This document shows positions 56,096 through 64,000 of a stretch of 64,000 nucleotides of DNA, piece by piece (the first letter of the stretch is position 1; every line of letters starts with the position of its first letter). A program made the position numbers and the translations under genes. The notes below the pieces were generated by a model, which was given only the letters and a program-made list of their open reading frames with translations, had not been told where the DNA came from and did not search any database. Source of the DNA: Exiguobacterium oxidotolerans JCM 12280 (GTDB lineage: Bacteria; Bacillota; Bacilli; Exiguobacteriales; Exiguobacteriaceae); contig NZ_JNIS01000001.1 in assembly GCF_000702625.1 (NCBI RefSeq), positions 1,240,001-1,304,000 on the forward strand. The letters are read 5' to 3'.

Positions 56096-58009
56096 ATGGA
56101 TGTTTTTATGATTCTCTTACAAGTGAACCAACTATCAAAATCATTCGGTGTTGAGCCGATTTTAGACAATATTAAACTCGAAGTGCAGGAGCGGGACCGG
56201 ATTGCGCTCGTCGGACGAAATGGTGCCGGAAAATCGACACTTTTAAAAATCATCGCTGGAGAGCTTAGTCATGACTCTGGTGAGATCATGAAGAGTAAGG
56301 AAGTGAAAATCGGTTACCTCGCCCAGGACAGTGGTCTTGAGTCGAATGAAACGATCTGGAACGAGATGTTGACCGTGTTCGAGCACCTGCAAGAGCAGGA
56401 ACGTTCGCTCCGTCGGATGGAGATCGAGATGGGGATGGACCATATCTTAAATGATGCTGTTGCTTACGACCGTCTGTTAAAAACATACGATCAGGCCCAA
56501 CATGACTTCTCGGACGCCGGTGGTTACCAGTTCGAAGCCAATATCCGCTCCGTCCTGCACGGGATGCGTTTTTATCCGGACGATTATTCACGCCGGATCC
56601 AGACGCTATCCGGTGGACAACGGACGCGACTCGCACTGGCGAAGATGTTGCTTCAGGCACCTGAGCTGTTAATCCTTGACGAGCCGACGAACCACCTCGA
56701 CATCGATACACTCTCTTGGCTCGAAAGTTACCTGGCCGGTTACCGTGGAGCGGTCTTGATCGTCTCCCATGACCGTTACTTCCTCGACCAGGTCGTCAAC
56801 GTCGTTTATGAATTGTCACGGAACGTCTGTCGGAAGTTTACCGGCAACTACACAAAATACTTGGAACAAAAAGCAGCACTCTACGAACAAGAGATGAAGC
56901 AGTTCGAACAGCAACAGGAAGACATCGCGAAGATGCAAGACTTTATCCAGCGTAACATCGCACGGGCGACGACGACGAAACGCGCACAAAGCGTCCGCAA
57001 ACGTCTTGAAAAAGTCGACCGGATCGATCGTCCGGATGGGGATGAACGCAGCACCGTCCTGTCGTTCCCAATTGAAAAACAAAGTGGGAACGATGTGTTA
57101 CAAGTCACGCAACTCGCGGTCGGCTATGAAGAAGCCGTCTCAAAAGGCATCACGTTCCGCTTACAACGTGGCGAATCCCTCGCCCTCGTTGGTCCGAACG
57201 GAATCGGAAAATCGACGTTACTGAAAGTCCTCGTCAACCGGATTAAACCGTTATTCGGTGAACATCGTTTCGGGACCGGCGTTTCCGTCGGTTACTACGA
57301 TCAGGAGCAAGCCGAGCTCAACGACCGCAACCGGGTCATCGATGAAATTTGGAACGAGTGGCCGTTGATGCGGGAACAACAAGTCCGGTCCGTCCTCGGT
57401 CAATTCCTGTTCAGCGGTGATGATGTCTTCAAGCTCGTCCATGAATTATCCGGCGGCGAGCGTGGACGCCTCGCCCTCGCGAAGTTAAAATTACGCAAAA
57501 CGAACGTCCTCATTCTCGATGAGCCGACCAATCACCTCGATCTTGATTCGAAGATGGTGCTTGAGAACGCGCTTGTCGACTATGAAGGCACGCTCCTGTT
57601 CGTCTCCCACGACCGTTACTTCATCGATCGTGTTGCGACACGCGTCATCGAGATGAATCCGGACGGTGTGACGGATTATCTCGGCGACTATTCTTACTAT
57701 ATGGAGAAGAAAGCCGAGAAAGAAGAAATCGCCCGCCTCGAAGCAGAGGAAGCGAAAGCCATCAAAGTCGCTGCTTCGAAAAGCATCGACAAAGATGCGC
57801 AAAAAGAAGAACGAAAAAAGAAACAACAGCTTGAACAACTCGAACAAGACATCGAACGGCTGGAAACTCGATCAACTGAAATCGAACAACTGCTTTGCGA
57901 ACCGGAAGTCTTCAACGATATTCCGAAGGCGACGGCGCTGTCGGCAGAACGGGATCAGATTGATACGGACCTCCTCGAACTGATGGAACGATGGGAGAGT
58001 TTCCACTAA
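56096..58009 (+). CDS. ABC-F family ATPase (YdiF-like)
   Basis: The 637-residue protein has two ABC domains without membrane parts: Walker A GRNGAGKS and GPNGIGKS, signatures LSGGQRTR and LSGGERGR, Walker B LLILDEPTNHLD and VLILDEPTNHLD, a linker of about 80 residues between them, and a C-terminal coiled coil (about 545-637). ABC-F proteins act on the ribosome; this housekeeping type resembles YdiF/Uup. The start may be ATG 56096 or the ATG four codons later (56108), which has a better-spaced ribosome site (GGAAGG). Confidence 0.93.
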   Translation: MDVFMILLQVNQLSKSFGVEPILDNIKLEVQERDRIALVGRNGAGKSTLLKIIAGELSHDSGEIMKSKEVKIGYLAQDSGLESNETIWNEMLTVFEHLQEQERSLRRMEIEMGMDHILNDAVAYDRLLKTYDQAQHDFSDAGGYQFEANIRSVLHGMRFYPDDYSRRIQTLSGGQRTRLALAKMLLQAPELLILDEPTNHLDIDTLSWLESYLAGYRGAVLIVSHDRYFLDQVVNVVYELSRNVCRKFTGNYTKYLEQKAALYEQEMKQFEQQQEDIAKMQDFIQRNIARATTTKRAQSVRKRLEKVDRIDRPDGDERSTVLSFPIEKQSGNDVLQVTQLAVGYEEAVSKGITFRLQRGESLALVGPNGIGKSTLLKVLVNRIKPLFGEHRFGTGVSVGYYDQEQAELNDRNRVIDEIWNEWPLMREQQVRSVLGQFLFSGDDVFKLVHELSGGERGRLALAKLKLRKTNVLILDEPTNHLDLDSKMVLENALVDYEGTLLFVSHDRYFIDRVATRVIEMNPDGVTDYLGDYSYYMEKKAEKEEIARLEAEEAKAIKVAASKSIDKDAQKEERKKKQQLEQLEQDIERLETRSTEIEQLLCEPEVFNDIPKATALSAERDQIDTDLLELMERWESFH

Positions 58010-58401
58010 TGCGCTCGAAAAGTTATGTCATCAACCTCGTTCAAGGGTTATTGTCCGGGGTTCTCTATTTCGTTCCGATGTATGCCGACTACGTGTCGGC
58101 CTTCATCCGGCCGGATGCCTTTAATGCCGTCGTCCTGTTGTTCATCCTCATCTCGTGCATGATCGGCCTCGTGATTAAGACGTGGAGTGGTCTCTTCATC
58201 AGCCTCTTATCCGGATTAATCTGTACGTTGCTGACGACCCAGATGTTCGTTGAACTGAATGACCCGTTAATCATCAGCTATTACGGAGCCGTTTCACCGC
58301 TCGTCGCCTTTTTGATTAGTTGTCTCGGGATTTGGGCACTGGCGATTCTCTTTTTTCTACTCGATGGTTTCCAGTACGAAAAACGTCACCATGCAGAGTA
58401 A
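58009..58401 (+). CDS. uncharacterised four-TM protein
   Basis: The protein (130 residues from ATG 58009, GGGAGAG upstream) has four hydrophobic segments (about 8-25, 35-55, 57-75, 90-120) and no clear motif. Its start overlaps the ABC-F stop (TAATG), so the two are coupled. Not recognised. Confidence 0.7.
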   Translation: MRSKSYVINLVQGLLSGVLYFVPMYADYVSAFIRPDAFNAVVLLFILISCMIGLVIKTWSGLFISLLSGLICTLLTTQMFVELNDPLIISYYGAVSPLVAFLISCLGIWALAILFFLLDGFQYEKRHHAE

Positions 58402-58423
58402 CTTCTTCCGTTGTCCGACATAA

Positions 58424-58455
58424 AAAGGCACGTCCCGCGTTCGGGACGTGCCTTT
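58424..58455. terminator. terminator hairpin, left copy
   Basis: AAAGGCACGTCCCG pairs with CGGGACGTGCCTTT. A copy identical over 31 bases is at 58650-58680 beyond the repeat element. Confidence 0.9.
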
Positions 58456-58649
58456 AGACTGTAGACGGTTTAGAGCGCAATCCGTCTCGAATCGCTTTTA
58501 AAGCGAAAAGCAATCGGTCGCGACCCTGCAGCTCTGCTGTAGCGGCGCGGAAGATTGCCGCTTTGAAGACGAGGCGAGACAGGGAAGCGTGAACCGACAG
58601 CATCCTCATGTAGAGTTTTCGTGATTTATAAGAGTTTGTCTATACACTG
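58456..58649. mobile_element. non-coding repeat element, copy 4 (module B only) between duplicated terminators
   Basis: A 194-bp element in a convergent gap. Left end AGACTGTAGAC (58456-58466), right end TTTGTCTATACACTGA (58635-58650). Its interior matches module B of copies 1 and 3 closely: GAGCGCAATCCGTCTCGAAT, the CTGCAGC-TCT-GCTGTAG hairpin, CGAGGCGAGACAGGGAAGCG. Module A is missing; B joins the left end after GACGG. Both sides carry the same locus-specific terminator hairpin. Confidence 0.75.
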
Positions 58650-58680
58650 AAGGCACGTCCCGCGTTCGGGACGTGCCTTT
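58650..58680. terminator. terminator hairpin, right copy
   Basis: AAGGCACGTCCCG...CGGGACGTGCCTTT, identical to the left copy, followed by a T run in the plus direction. Confidence 0.9.
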
Positions 58681-58720
58681 TTGCTTCTAAAAAATACTAG
58701 TTCTACTCGTCGATCCGCCT

Positions 58721-59314
58721 TCAGCTCGTCGGTCGGGCAATCGTAAAGATGTCTCCGACTTTCGCATAGTCGTTCCCAGCGAGACGGGCGATCGCTTTTA
58801 AACCATCTGGATCAATCCGGAACGACTCGACGAGTTCATCCGCGACGTGATACCGGACGATCTCCCCAATCAAGAGGTTGGCCCCTTCGAGTTCGAGATG
58901 ATCCGTCAGCTTCAATTCAAAGCGGATCTTCGCTTCTGCGACAGCCGGAACATCAATCAAATCACTATCGACTAATGTCAAATTCGTCCGTTCGAGTTCA
59001 CTTTCACCATATGCGAGCGGTGCCGCGGTTTCATTGACTGCCTCGACGATTTCTTCACTGACGATATGGATGACGTATTCCTGATTCAGCAAGATGTTTT
59101 TTGCGGTATCCTTTTGCCCTTGCTCCGTCTGCTGGACGGCGATGACCAGTTGCGGTGGATTACTTGAAGCGACCGTGAAGAAGGAAAATGGTGCCGCATT
59201 GACGACTCCGTCTGCCCCTTTCGTCGTCACGAACGCGATGGGTCGTGGAATGATGCTGCCGATCAACAATTTATAGTTTTCTTTTGGACTTAAGTCTGCT
59301 GCATCAAATTTCAT
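58721..59314 (-). CDS. flavin reductase-like FMN-binding protein
   Basis: The 197-residue protein has the flavin reductase fold with the characteristic GSIIPRPIAFVTT, VVNAAPFSFFTVASSNPPQLVIAV and GLTAIARL-like end (GLKAIARLAGNDYAKV). It binds FMN and likely reduces a quinone or nitro compound. It lies 18 bases after the DoxX gene in a HxlR-linked operon. Confidence 0.9.
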   Translation of the reverse strand: MKFDAADLSPKENYKLLIGSIIPRPIAFVTTKGADGVVNAAPFSFFTVASSNPPQLVIAVQQTEQGQKDTAKNILLNQEYVIHIVSEEIVEAVNETAAPLAYGESELERTNLTLVDSDLIDVPAVAEAKIRFELKLTDHLELEGANLLIGEIVRYHVADELVESFRIDPDGLKAIARLAGNDYAKVGDIFTIARPTS

Positions 59315-59332
59315 AAAAACCGTCCTTTTCGA

Positions 59333-59731
59333 TCACCCGATAAGTGCTGCGAGTGAATAGTCTCCAGCTCCGATCATCGCAACGCCTAAGGCGATGACGA
59401 TCAGTGCCATGTTGTATTCGTACCCGTTTTGTGTCACCCAGTAACCATTCGTCCCATGCACTTTGACGATTGCGACGATCATCGAACCGATGATCAGGAG
59501 GGCTGCAATCCACAGGAATAATCCACCGGCGAATAATAATCCTCCGACCAGTTCCGCGATTCCTGCCATCAGTGCGAGTGTTTTCCCGGGCTTCATCCCG
59601 ATGGATTCAAACCAACCGCCCGTCCCTGCGATACCATGTCCACCGAACCAGCCAAATAATTTTTGTGTTCCGTGTGCCGCAAATGTTAAGCCGATAATTA
59701 AGCGAATCAAAAATAATCCTAAATCCATCAT
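59333..59731 (-). CDS. DoxX family membrane protein
   Basis: The 132-residue protein has four membrane segments and the DoxX start FLIRLIIGLTFAAHGTQKLFGWFGGHG. DoxX/CatD-type proteins accompany thiol- and quinone-stress oxidoreductases in Bacilli. First gene of the operon divergent from hxlR. Confidence 0.9.
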   Translation of the reverse strand: MMDLGLFLIRLIIGLTFAAHGTQKLFGWFGGHGIAGTGGWFESIGMKPGKTLALMAGIAELVGGLLFAGGLFLWIAALLIIGSMIVAIVKVHGTNGYWVTQNGYEYNMALIVIALGVAMIGAGDYSLAALIG

Positions 59732-59763
59732 GTCTAAAACTCCTTTTACTTAATGTTTTTTAA

Positions 59764-59851
59764 TTACTATTAGTAACCTATTATTGATACTAAGCCAACG
59801 CTTACTAAAAGTAAATAGATTTGTTTTCGTTATTTTTATTACTATAAGTAA
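59764..59851. promoter_or_regulatory. three evenly spaced HxlR/YodB-type palindromes
   Basis: TTACTATTAGTAA (59764-59776), TTACTAAAAGTAA (59802-59814) and TTACTATAAGTAA (59839-59851): the same TTACTANNAGTAA palindrome at spacings of 38 and 37 bases, in the divergent gap between doxX and hxlR. Confidence 0.88.
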
Positions 59852-59912
59852 AATAATTCGTATTTTAGCGTTAAAGTGGGTATACTACATATATAAGAAA
59901 GGATGAGCGCTG

Positions 59913-60233
59913 ATGGAGAATACACTAATTCCGACGGCCCTTTGTCCGAAAGTCGAACATGCCTTTGAAATATTGGGCAAGAAGTGGACGGGCTTGATTT
60001 TACGTCATCTCTTGACGAAGACCTGTCGTTTCAATGAAATTCAAGATGCGATTCCGGAGCTGTCTGGTCGTATGTTAACGGAGCGCATGAAGGAACTTGA
60101 GGCGGAAGGTATCGTCGCCCGGACCGTCATTCCGGAACGTCCGATAAAAATTCAATACAGTTTGACTGACAAAGGTCGTCAACTTGAGCCTGTGATTCGT
60201 TCGATCGAAGAATGGGCAGAGTTACAAGATTGA
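59913..60233 (+). CDS. HxlR-family redox-type regulator
   Basis: The 106-residue protein is a single winged helix of the HxlR/YodB group: PKVEHAFEILGKKWTGLILRHLL, FNEIQDAIPELSGRMLTERMKELEAEGIV. A single cysteine near the N-terminus (C11, ALCPK) fits thiol sensing of quinones and diamide as in YodB/CatR. It should repress the divergent DoxX-flavin reductase genes and itself. Confidence 0.92.
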   Translation: MENTLIPTALCPKVEHAFEILGKKWTGLILRHLLTKTCRFNEIQDAIPELSGRMLTERMKELEAEGIVARTVIPERPIKIQYSLTDKGRQLEPVIRSIEEWAELQD

Positions 60234-60241
60234 CTGAGAAG

Positions 60242-60272
60242 AAGACATCCATGCTATGCATGTGGTGTCTTT
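60242..60272 (+). terminator. hxlR terminator
   Basis: AAGACATCCATGC pairs with GCATGTGGTGTCTT followed by T7. Confidence 0.88.
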
Positions 60273-60290
60273 TTTTATTCTTTTTTGCAT

Positions 60291-60313
60291 TGAGAATCAT
60301 TTTCATTTAGAAT
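60291..60313. promoter_or_regulatory. Fur box upstream of flavodoxin
   Basis: TGAGAATCATTTTCA (60291-60305) agrees with the Fur 7-1-7 consensus at 13 of 15 positions, and a partial second site overlaps it (TTTAGAATG). Confidence 0.75.
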
Positions 60314-60349
60314 GAAATCGTGCCCTACCATGAAAGGATGTGTCATGTC

Positions 60350-60805
60350 ATGAAAATCATGATCGGTTTCGTCAGCATGTCTGGCAACACGGAAGACATC
60401 ATGCACTTACTGAAATCAGAACTCGAGCAAAACGGTTGCCTTGTGCAGACGGAAGAACTCGATCAACTATATCCAAGCGACTTAGCACAGTATGACGCCG
60501 TCCTGCTTGGCTCTTACACGTGGGGCGACGGTGATCTCCCATATGAAGCGGAAGACTTCGTCGACGAGCTCGCTGCCAGTTCAATCGTCATTCCGGCCGC
60601 TGCCTTTGGTTCCGGTGACCGCGATTATCCGAAATATTGTGCGGCCGTCGATTTGCTTGAACAAGCTCTGACGTCAGCTGGTGCACAAGTCGTCTTACCC
60701 GGCCTAAAGATTGAATTTGAGCCGGATACTGCCGATAAACAACAGGCTTGCCAGTCATTTGCACAAGAATTTTTCAAGCACGTCGAACGGCTTGTCATGA
60801 ACTAA
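60350..60805 (+). CDS. flavodoxin
   Basis: The protein (151 residues from ATG 60350) has the FMN phosphate loop SMSGNTEDI and the ring-binding SYTWGDGDLPYEAEDF and FGSGDRDYPKYCAAVD loops. It is a one-electron carrier that replaces ferredoxin when iron is low, agreeing with the Fur box. ATG at 60338 is also in frame; AAAGGATG lies upstream of both. Confidence 0.93.
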   Translation: MKIMIGFVSMSGNTEDIMHLLKSELEQNGCLVQTEELDQLYPSDLAQYDAVLLGSYTWGDGDLPYEAEDFVDELAASSIVIPAAAFGSGDRDYPKYCAAVDLLEQALTSAGAQVVLPGLKIEFEPDTADKQQACQSFAQEFFKHVERLVMN

Positions 60806-60853
60806 CGCTTTAACAAAGAACGCATTCAAGAAGCAATCGCTATACAGAAAAGA

Positions 60854-60880
60854 GGGCTCTTCGGATATCGGAAGAGTCCC
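60854..60880 (-). terminator. terminator of the TVP38 gene
   Basis: GGGCTCTTC pairs with GAAGAGTCCC; on the minus strand TCTTTTCT follows. Confidence 0.8.
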
Positions 60881-60892
60881 GTGATGTAATGC

Positions 60893-61543
60893 TTAACCAA
60901 GATTCTTTTTCGCTTTCCAGCGTTTTTGAAGATACCACGGCACGATCGTCAAAATTAAAAAGACGATGATTGCACCGATGATGATCCGTGGGTCTTTCGA
61001 AACGATGCTGCTCCCTAAAAAGTTATAGGCAAACGTTCCGGGAATGATTCCGATCAACGTAGCTAAGAAAAACGGCAACAGCCGGACTTTCGAGAGTCCA
61101 GCTGCGTAACTAATCAAGTCAAAATTAAAAATCGGTAACAGACGGAAGATTAAGACATAGATGAACCCATTCTTCTCGAGCTGTTGCTGGATTTGATCGA
61201 CTTTTCCGGCACTGTTCTTAATAACTCCTTTGCCGAGCTTTTTCGCGACTAAAAAAGCGACGACTGCTCCAAGTGTTGCACCAATGACGGTATAGACCGT
61301 TCCCATCAAGGCACCGAAGGCCAGTCCCCCTGTAATCGATAAGACGGAGGCCGGAAAGAAGATCAACGGACGTACGGTATAGAGGACGATATACAAAATC
61401 GGTGCCCACATTCCGAACGATAGAATCCATTCCTTGATTTCTGTCGGACTAATGTTCAAATACGATCGACTGAACCAAATCAGTCCGATGACGATTGATA
61501 TTATACTTACAATCTTTAAGATTTTTCGTTGTTGTGACATCAT
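60893..61543 (-). CDS. TVP38/TMEM64 family (DedA-like) membrane protein
   Basis: The protein (216 residues from ATG 61543, preceded by GGGGGG) has about five membrane segments and the SNARE-associated Golgi/VTT-domain motifs SILSITGGLAFGALMGTVYTVIGATLGAVVAFLVAKKLG and FRLLPIFNFDLISYAAGLS. Related proteins move lipids (undecaprenyl phosphate or phospholipid) across membranes. ATG 61540 is an equal alternative start. Confidence 0.88.
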   Translation of the reverse strand: MMSQQRKILKIVSIISIVIGLIWFSRSYLNISPTEIKEWILSFGMWAPILYIVLYTVRPLIFFPASVLSITGGLAFGALMGTVYTVIGATLGAVVAFLVAKKLGKGVIKNSAGKVDQIQQQLEKNGFIYVLIFRLLPIFNFDLISYAAGLSKVRLLPFFLATLIGIIPGTFAYNFLGSSIVSKDPRIIIGAIIVFLILTIVPWYLQKRWKAKKNLG

Positions 61544-61683
61544 ATCCCCCCATTTCTTCACGACAAGCCCTTTTCAGTCGTTTCCCCCTTTTCTTACATA
61601 TCACGCCTGACTGGACAGGTTTCGTCTGCCGACGATGTTGGGAACTACTAAAAGAGACCACGGAAAGTAGAAAGGTGATAACT

Positions 61684-62349
61684 ATGACACAATCAATAAA
61701 AGCACTCGTCTTTGATGTCTATGGTACATTATTTGACGTTCATGCTGTTAAAGTCAAAGCAGAAGAACTCTATCCGGAGCATGGTGCAGACATCAGCCAA
61801 GTCTGGCGCCAAAAGCAACTCGAATATTCCTTTTTACGTCAACTGAATGGACAGTACGTCCCGTTCAGTCAAGTGACGCGTGATGCACTCCGATATGCTC
61901 TCTTACAACTGAAGTTACATGTGACGGAAGAAAATATCGCCGCCTTGATGGAGGCGTATCTCGAGCTGTCGCATTATGAAGAAGTCGAGGCTGTCTTACA
62001 CGAGATGAGTGGTAAACAACTTGCTGTTTTTTCAAACGGCTCCCACGATATGCTTGATCCGTTAATCGAACAATCCGGACTCGAATCACTGTTTGACCAC
62101 ATCATCAGCGTCGACGACATCAAACAATATAAACCGACGCCTGCTGCTTACATGCATGCATTAAACACACTTGGTCTGAAACGTGAAGAAGTTTTGTTCA
62201 TGTCCTCGAACGGTTGGGACATCACCGGAGCGAAGAGCTTTGGGTTCCGGACGGCCTGGATCAACCGGTCCGGCTTACCTGTCGAAGAACTAAACCTCGA
62301 CCCCGACAGCATCTATGACGACTTGAATGGTTTGCTCGAATGGAAATGA
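61684..62349 (+). CDS. HAD-superfamily hydrolase (haloacid dehalogenase type II)
   Basis: The protein (221 residues from ATG 61684, GAAAGGTGATAACT upstream) has the nucleophile D11 in LVFDVYGTLFD, motif II FSNGSH, lysine in KQYKPTPAAY and SSNGWDITGAKSFGFRTAWINR, the type II dehalogenase signature. It hydrolyses 2-haloacids or phosphoesters; actual substrate unknown. Single gene, facing the next gene across a terminator. Confidence 0.9.
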   Translation: MTQSIKALVFDVYGTLFDVHAVKVKAEELYPEHGADISQVWRQKQLEYSFLRQLNGQYVPFSQVTRDALRYALLQLKLHVTEENIAALMEAYLELSHYEEVEAVLHEMSGKQLAVFSNGSHDMLDPLIEQSGLESLFDHIISVDDIKQYKPTPAAYMHALNTLGLKREEVLFMSSNGWDITGAKSFGFRTAWINRSGLPVEELNLDPDSIYDDLNGLLEWK

Positions 62350-62357
62350 AGTTAACT

Positions 62358-62410
62358 AAAAAAGACAGCCAATACTCCTCCGTTACATCGAGGAAGATCG
62401 GCTGTTTTTT
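62358..62410. terminator. bidirectional terminator
   Basis: AAAAAAGACAGCC pairs with GGCTGTTTTTT, with an inner CTCCTC/GAGG part. Confidence 0.85.
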
Positions 62411-62978
62411 AGTAATTCGCAAGACGCGAATATCCTTTTTTGAAGAGATCTAGCTTTAGCCCACCGTCTTTTTCGATGAAGAAAAGGTACTCTTTTTGAT
62501 CTGTATCTTTATAAAAGACTTTAAAGAGCGTCAGTGTGCGTTTCTTATCATTCTCGACTGCGACTACTTCGTGCTTCGAGATGACTTCTGCCTGTACTTG
62601 CTCCGCATCAAGACGGTCGACCATTGGCTGGAAGGATTCCTTTTCCGCATCGGTCGCCGGTTTACCCGGTGCGATCGTGAAGTAATCATCACTCGCCTTA
62701 TTCGTTAATCCGTACTTCCGGTCGACGAGAACGACATTCTTTAATTGACCATTTACCGTCTTGTCAAACGCATACAGCTTCTCGATCCGCGTTTGCTCTC
62801 CTTCGGCACGACCGATTTCGTACAATGGTTCTAGTTTCGTATTCGTTTCGACTGCTTTCTTATCCGGGACAAGTTCCTCTTTGTAAGCGACTTGATAGGC
62901 ATCGACGATTTCGCGAATCTGTAGTCCGATCGCAACGACGACGAGTATACCAAGTACGACGATAATGACTTTTTTCAT
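62409..62978 (-). CDS. uncharacterised membrane-anchored protein
   Basis: A 189-residue protein with an N-terminal signal anchor (VIIVVLGILVVVAIGL) and a soluble outer domain without recognised motif. Charged repeats such as VQAEVISKHEVVAVENDKKRTLTLFKVFYKDTD suggest a beta-rich fold. It precedes no operon partner closely, although tsaD ends 28 bases upstream, so it is probably the gene after tsaD in one transcript. Unknown function. Confidence 0.65.
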   Translation of the reverse strand: MKKVIIVVLGILVVVAIGLQIREIVDAYQVAYKEELVPDKKAVETNTKLEPLYEIGRAEGEQTRIEKLYAFDKTVNGQLKNVVLVDRKYGLTNKASDDYFTIAPGKPATDAEKESFQPMVDRLDAEQVQAEVISKHEVVAVENDKKRTLTLFKVFYKDTDQKEYLFFIEKDGGLKLDLFKKGYSRLANY

Positions 62979-63006
62979 GTTGGTTCCCCCATGTCTCTCG
63001 TATTCC

Positions 63007-64000
63007 TTACTTTAAATCTAGCCCAGGTTCTGCATTCATGGCAAGTGTCGATTGGCGCTGCGCCCGATAGGGATGAATCGCGGCGGCTCCAATCATCGCT
63101 GCGTTGTCACCGCATAAGTGCATCGGTGGGATGACGAGGGTGATCCCTTCACGCTGACAAGCTTCCGTCAATCCGTGGCGTAACCCTTTGTTGGCCGCGA
63201 CACCACCTGCGAGTAAAAGTTGTTTTCCACCCTTCTCTTTGACGGCACGAATCGCTTTAGCGACGAGCACTTCGACGACACTCGCTTGAAAACTTGCTGC
63301 CAAGTCTTCCGGAATGATCACTTCACCCCGTTGCTCTGCATTATGCACCGCATTGATGACAGACGATTTTAAGCCGCTGAAGCTAAAATCGTATGAATCT
63401 TTTTCGAGCCAAATCCGCGGGAAGTGGAATGTGTCTTGTCCTGTTTGTGCCAATTGATCAATCCGCGGTCCGCCGGGATACGGCAACTTCAATGTCCGCG
63501 CGACTTTGTCGTATGCTTCGCCTGCTGCGTCATCACGTGTTTCACCAATCACTTCATACACACCGTCTTCCGGCATATAAATCAATTCCGTGTGGCCGCC
63601 TGAAGCAATCAGGCAGACGAGCGGAAATTCGAGTTCCTGGACGAGTCGGTTCGCATAGATGTGTCCCGCGATATGATGGACACCGAGCAATGGTTTACCG
63701 TGCGCGAAAGCGAGTGCCTTCGCTGCACTGACCCCAACGAGAAGTGCACCGACAAGACCGGGACCTTCTGTTACGGCAATCGCATCGATGTCGTCAATCG
63801 TTGCGTTCGCTTCCGTCAAAGCATCATCGATGACATAGGTGATCCGCTCGACATGATGGCGTGACGCGACTTCCGGGACGACACCACCAAACCGTTTATG
63901 ACTCTCGATTTGAGACGAGACGACGTTCGATAAGACGTCCGTTCCTCCTCGGACGACGGCAGCTGCCGTCTCATCACAGCTTGATTCAATAGCAAGTATC
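63007..64000 (-). CDS. tsaD: tRNA N6-threonylcarbamoyladenosine synthase subunit TsaD, N-terminus cut by window end
   Basis: The frame runs into the window end and begins, in the visible part, with [22 protein letters not shown], the TsaD start. Metal and substrate motifs are present: [67 protein letters not shown]. It transfers threonylcarbamoyl to A37 of ANN-decoding tRNAs with TsaB and TsaE. In Bacillus it is ydiE, next to the ABC-F gene ydiF; here a 5-kb insertion separates them. Confidence 0.98.
   Translation of the reverse strand, partial: ILAIESSCDETAAAVVRGGTDVLSNVVSSQIESHKRFGGVVPEVASRHHVERITYVIDDALTEANATIDDIDAIAVTEGPGLVGALLVGVSAAKALAFAHGKPLLGVHHIAGHIYANRLVQELEFPLVCLIASGGHTELIYMPEDGVYEVIGETRDDAAGEAYDKVARTLKLPYPGGPRIDQLAQTGQDTFHFPRIWLEKDSYDFSFSGLKSSVINAVHNAEQRGEVIIPEDLAASFQASVVEVLVAKAIRAVKEKGGKQLLLAGGVAANKGLRHGLTEACQREGITLVIPPMHLCGDNAAMIGAAAIHPYRAQRQSTLAMNAEPGLDLK

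Overview
The window (about 64 kb, moderate G+C) looks like the chromosome of a low-GC Gram-positive rod of the order Bacillales. Gene content and codon style point most strongly to Exiguobacterium; this is inference from gene order and protein resemblance, not a database result. Two conserved Bacillus-type blocks form the backbone. The first, at 1-16.3 kb, is rpoE-pyrG-(ywjG)-spo0F-fbaA-fsa-murA-glpX-rho-rpmE2. The second, at 42.8-64 kb, is groEL-groES-ydiL-ydiK ... tatC-tatA-rex-ydiF(ABC-F) ... tsaD. Between and inside them sit accessory loci.

Layout. 0-16 kb: ribosomal protein L31 type B (cut by the window edge), Rho, a secreted NlpC/P60 hydrolase, an SDR, GlpX, a MurA paralogue with altered active-site residues, transaldolase-like Fsa, aldolase, Spo0F, YwjG, then a beta-glucoside PTS operon with its GntR regulator inserted before pyrG, and the RNA polymerase delta subunit. 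pyrG has a leader that fits CTP-sensing reiterative-transcription attenuation. 16-24 kb: small metabolic and regulatory genes (GNAT, a DeoR/Gfo-Idh/UPF0303 operon, SDR, GGDEF protein, an unusual channel, MgtE). 24-28 kb: an MntR-type manganese ABC transporter and a PCYCGC lipoprotein. 28-41 kb: oxidoreductases, an orphan hybrid-sensor-like histidine kinase, an ABC-2 exporter with a TetR regulator, DUF2332, a VOC/Gfo-Idh/SorC cluster and an LtaS-type synthase. 41-47 kb: an AT-richer patch, GroESL under CIRCE, YdiL/YdiK, and a ferredoxin-NADP reductase. 47-54 kb: a Fur-controlled hydroxamate-type iron ABC uptake system, four tandem small membrane proteins, two very small membrane peptides, tRNA-Ala(GGC). 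54-64 kb: Tat translocase, Rex with its own operator, ABC-F, a quinone/thiol-stress HxlR locus, Fur-linked flavodoxin, TVP38 protein, HAD enzyme and TsaD (cut by the window end).

The most unusual structure is a family of intergenic repeats at 3.57-3.97, 13.69-13.86, 22.86-23.35, 41.08-41.22, 46.04-46.17 and 58.46-58.65 kb. The larger copies look like non-coding mobile elements: they share about 16-bp terminal inverted repeats, abut transcription-terminator hairpins, and in two loci the host terminator is present as an exact copy on both sides of the element. A second module nested in them (also found alone) shows compensatory base changes in at least four stems, so its fold is under selection as RNA or as a DNA cruciform.

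Regulatory sites read directly from the sequence tie several genes to metal, redox and stress control: two MntR boxes, three Fur boxes, CIRCE, a Rex box, three evenly spaced HxlR-type palindromes, a SorC-type palindrome and a GntR operator next to a good sigma-A promoter.
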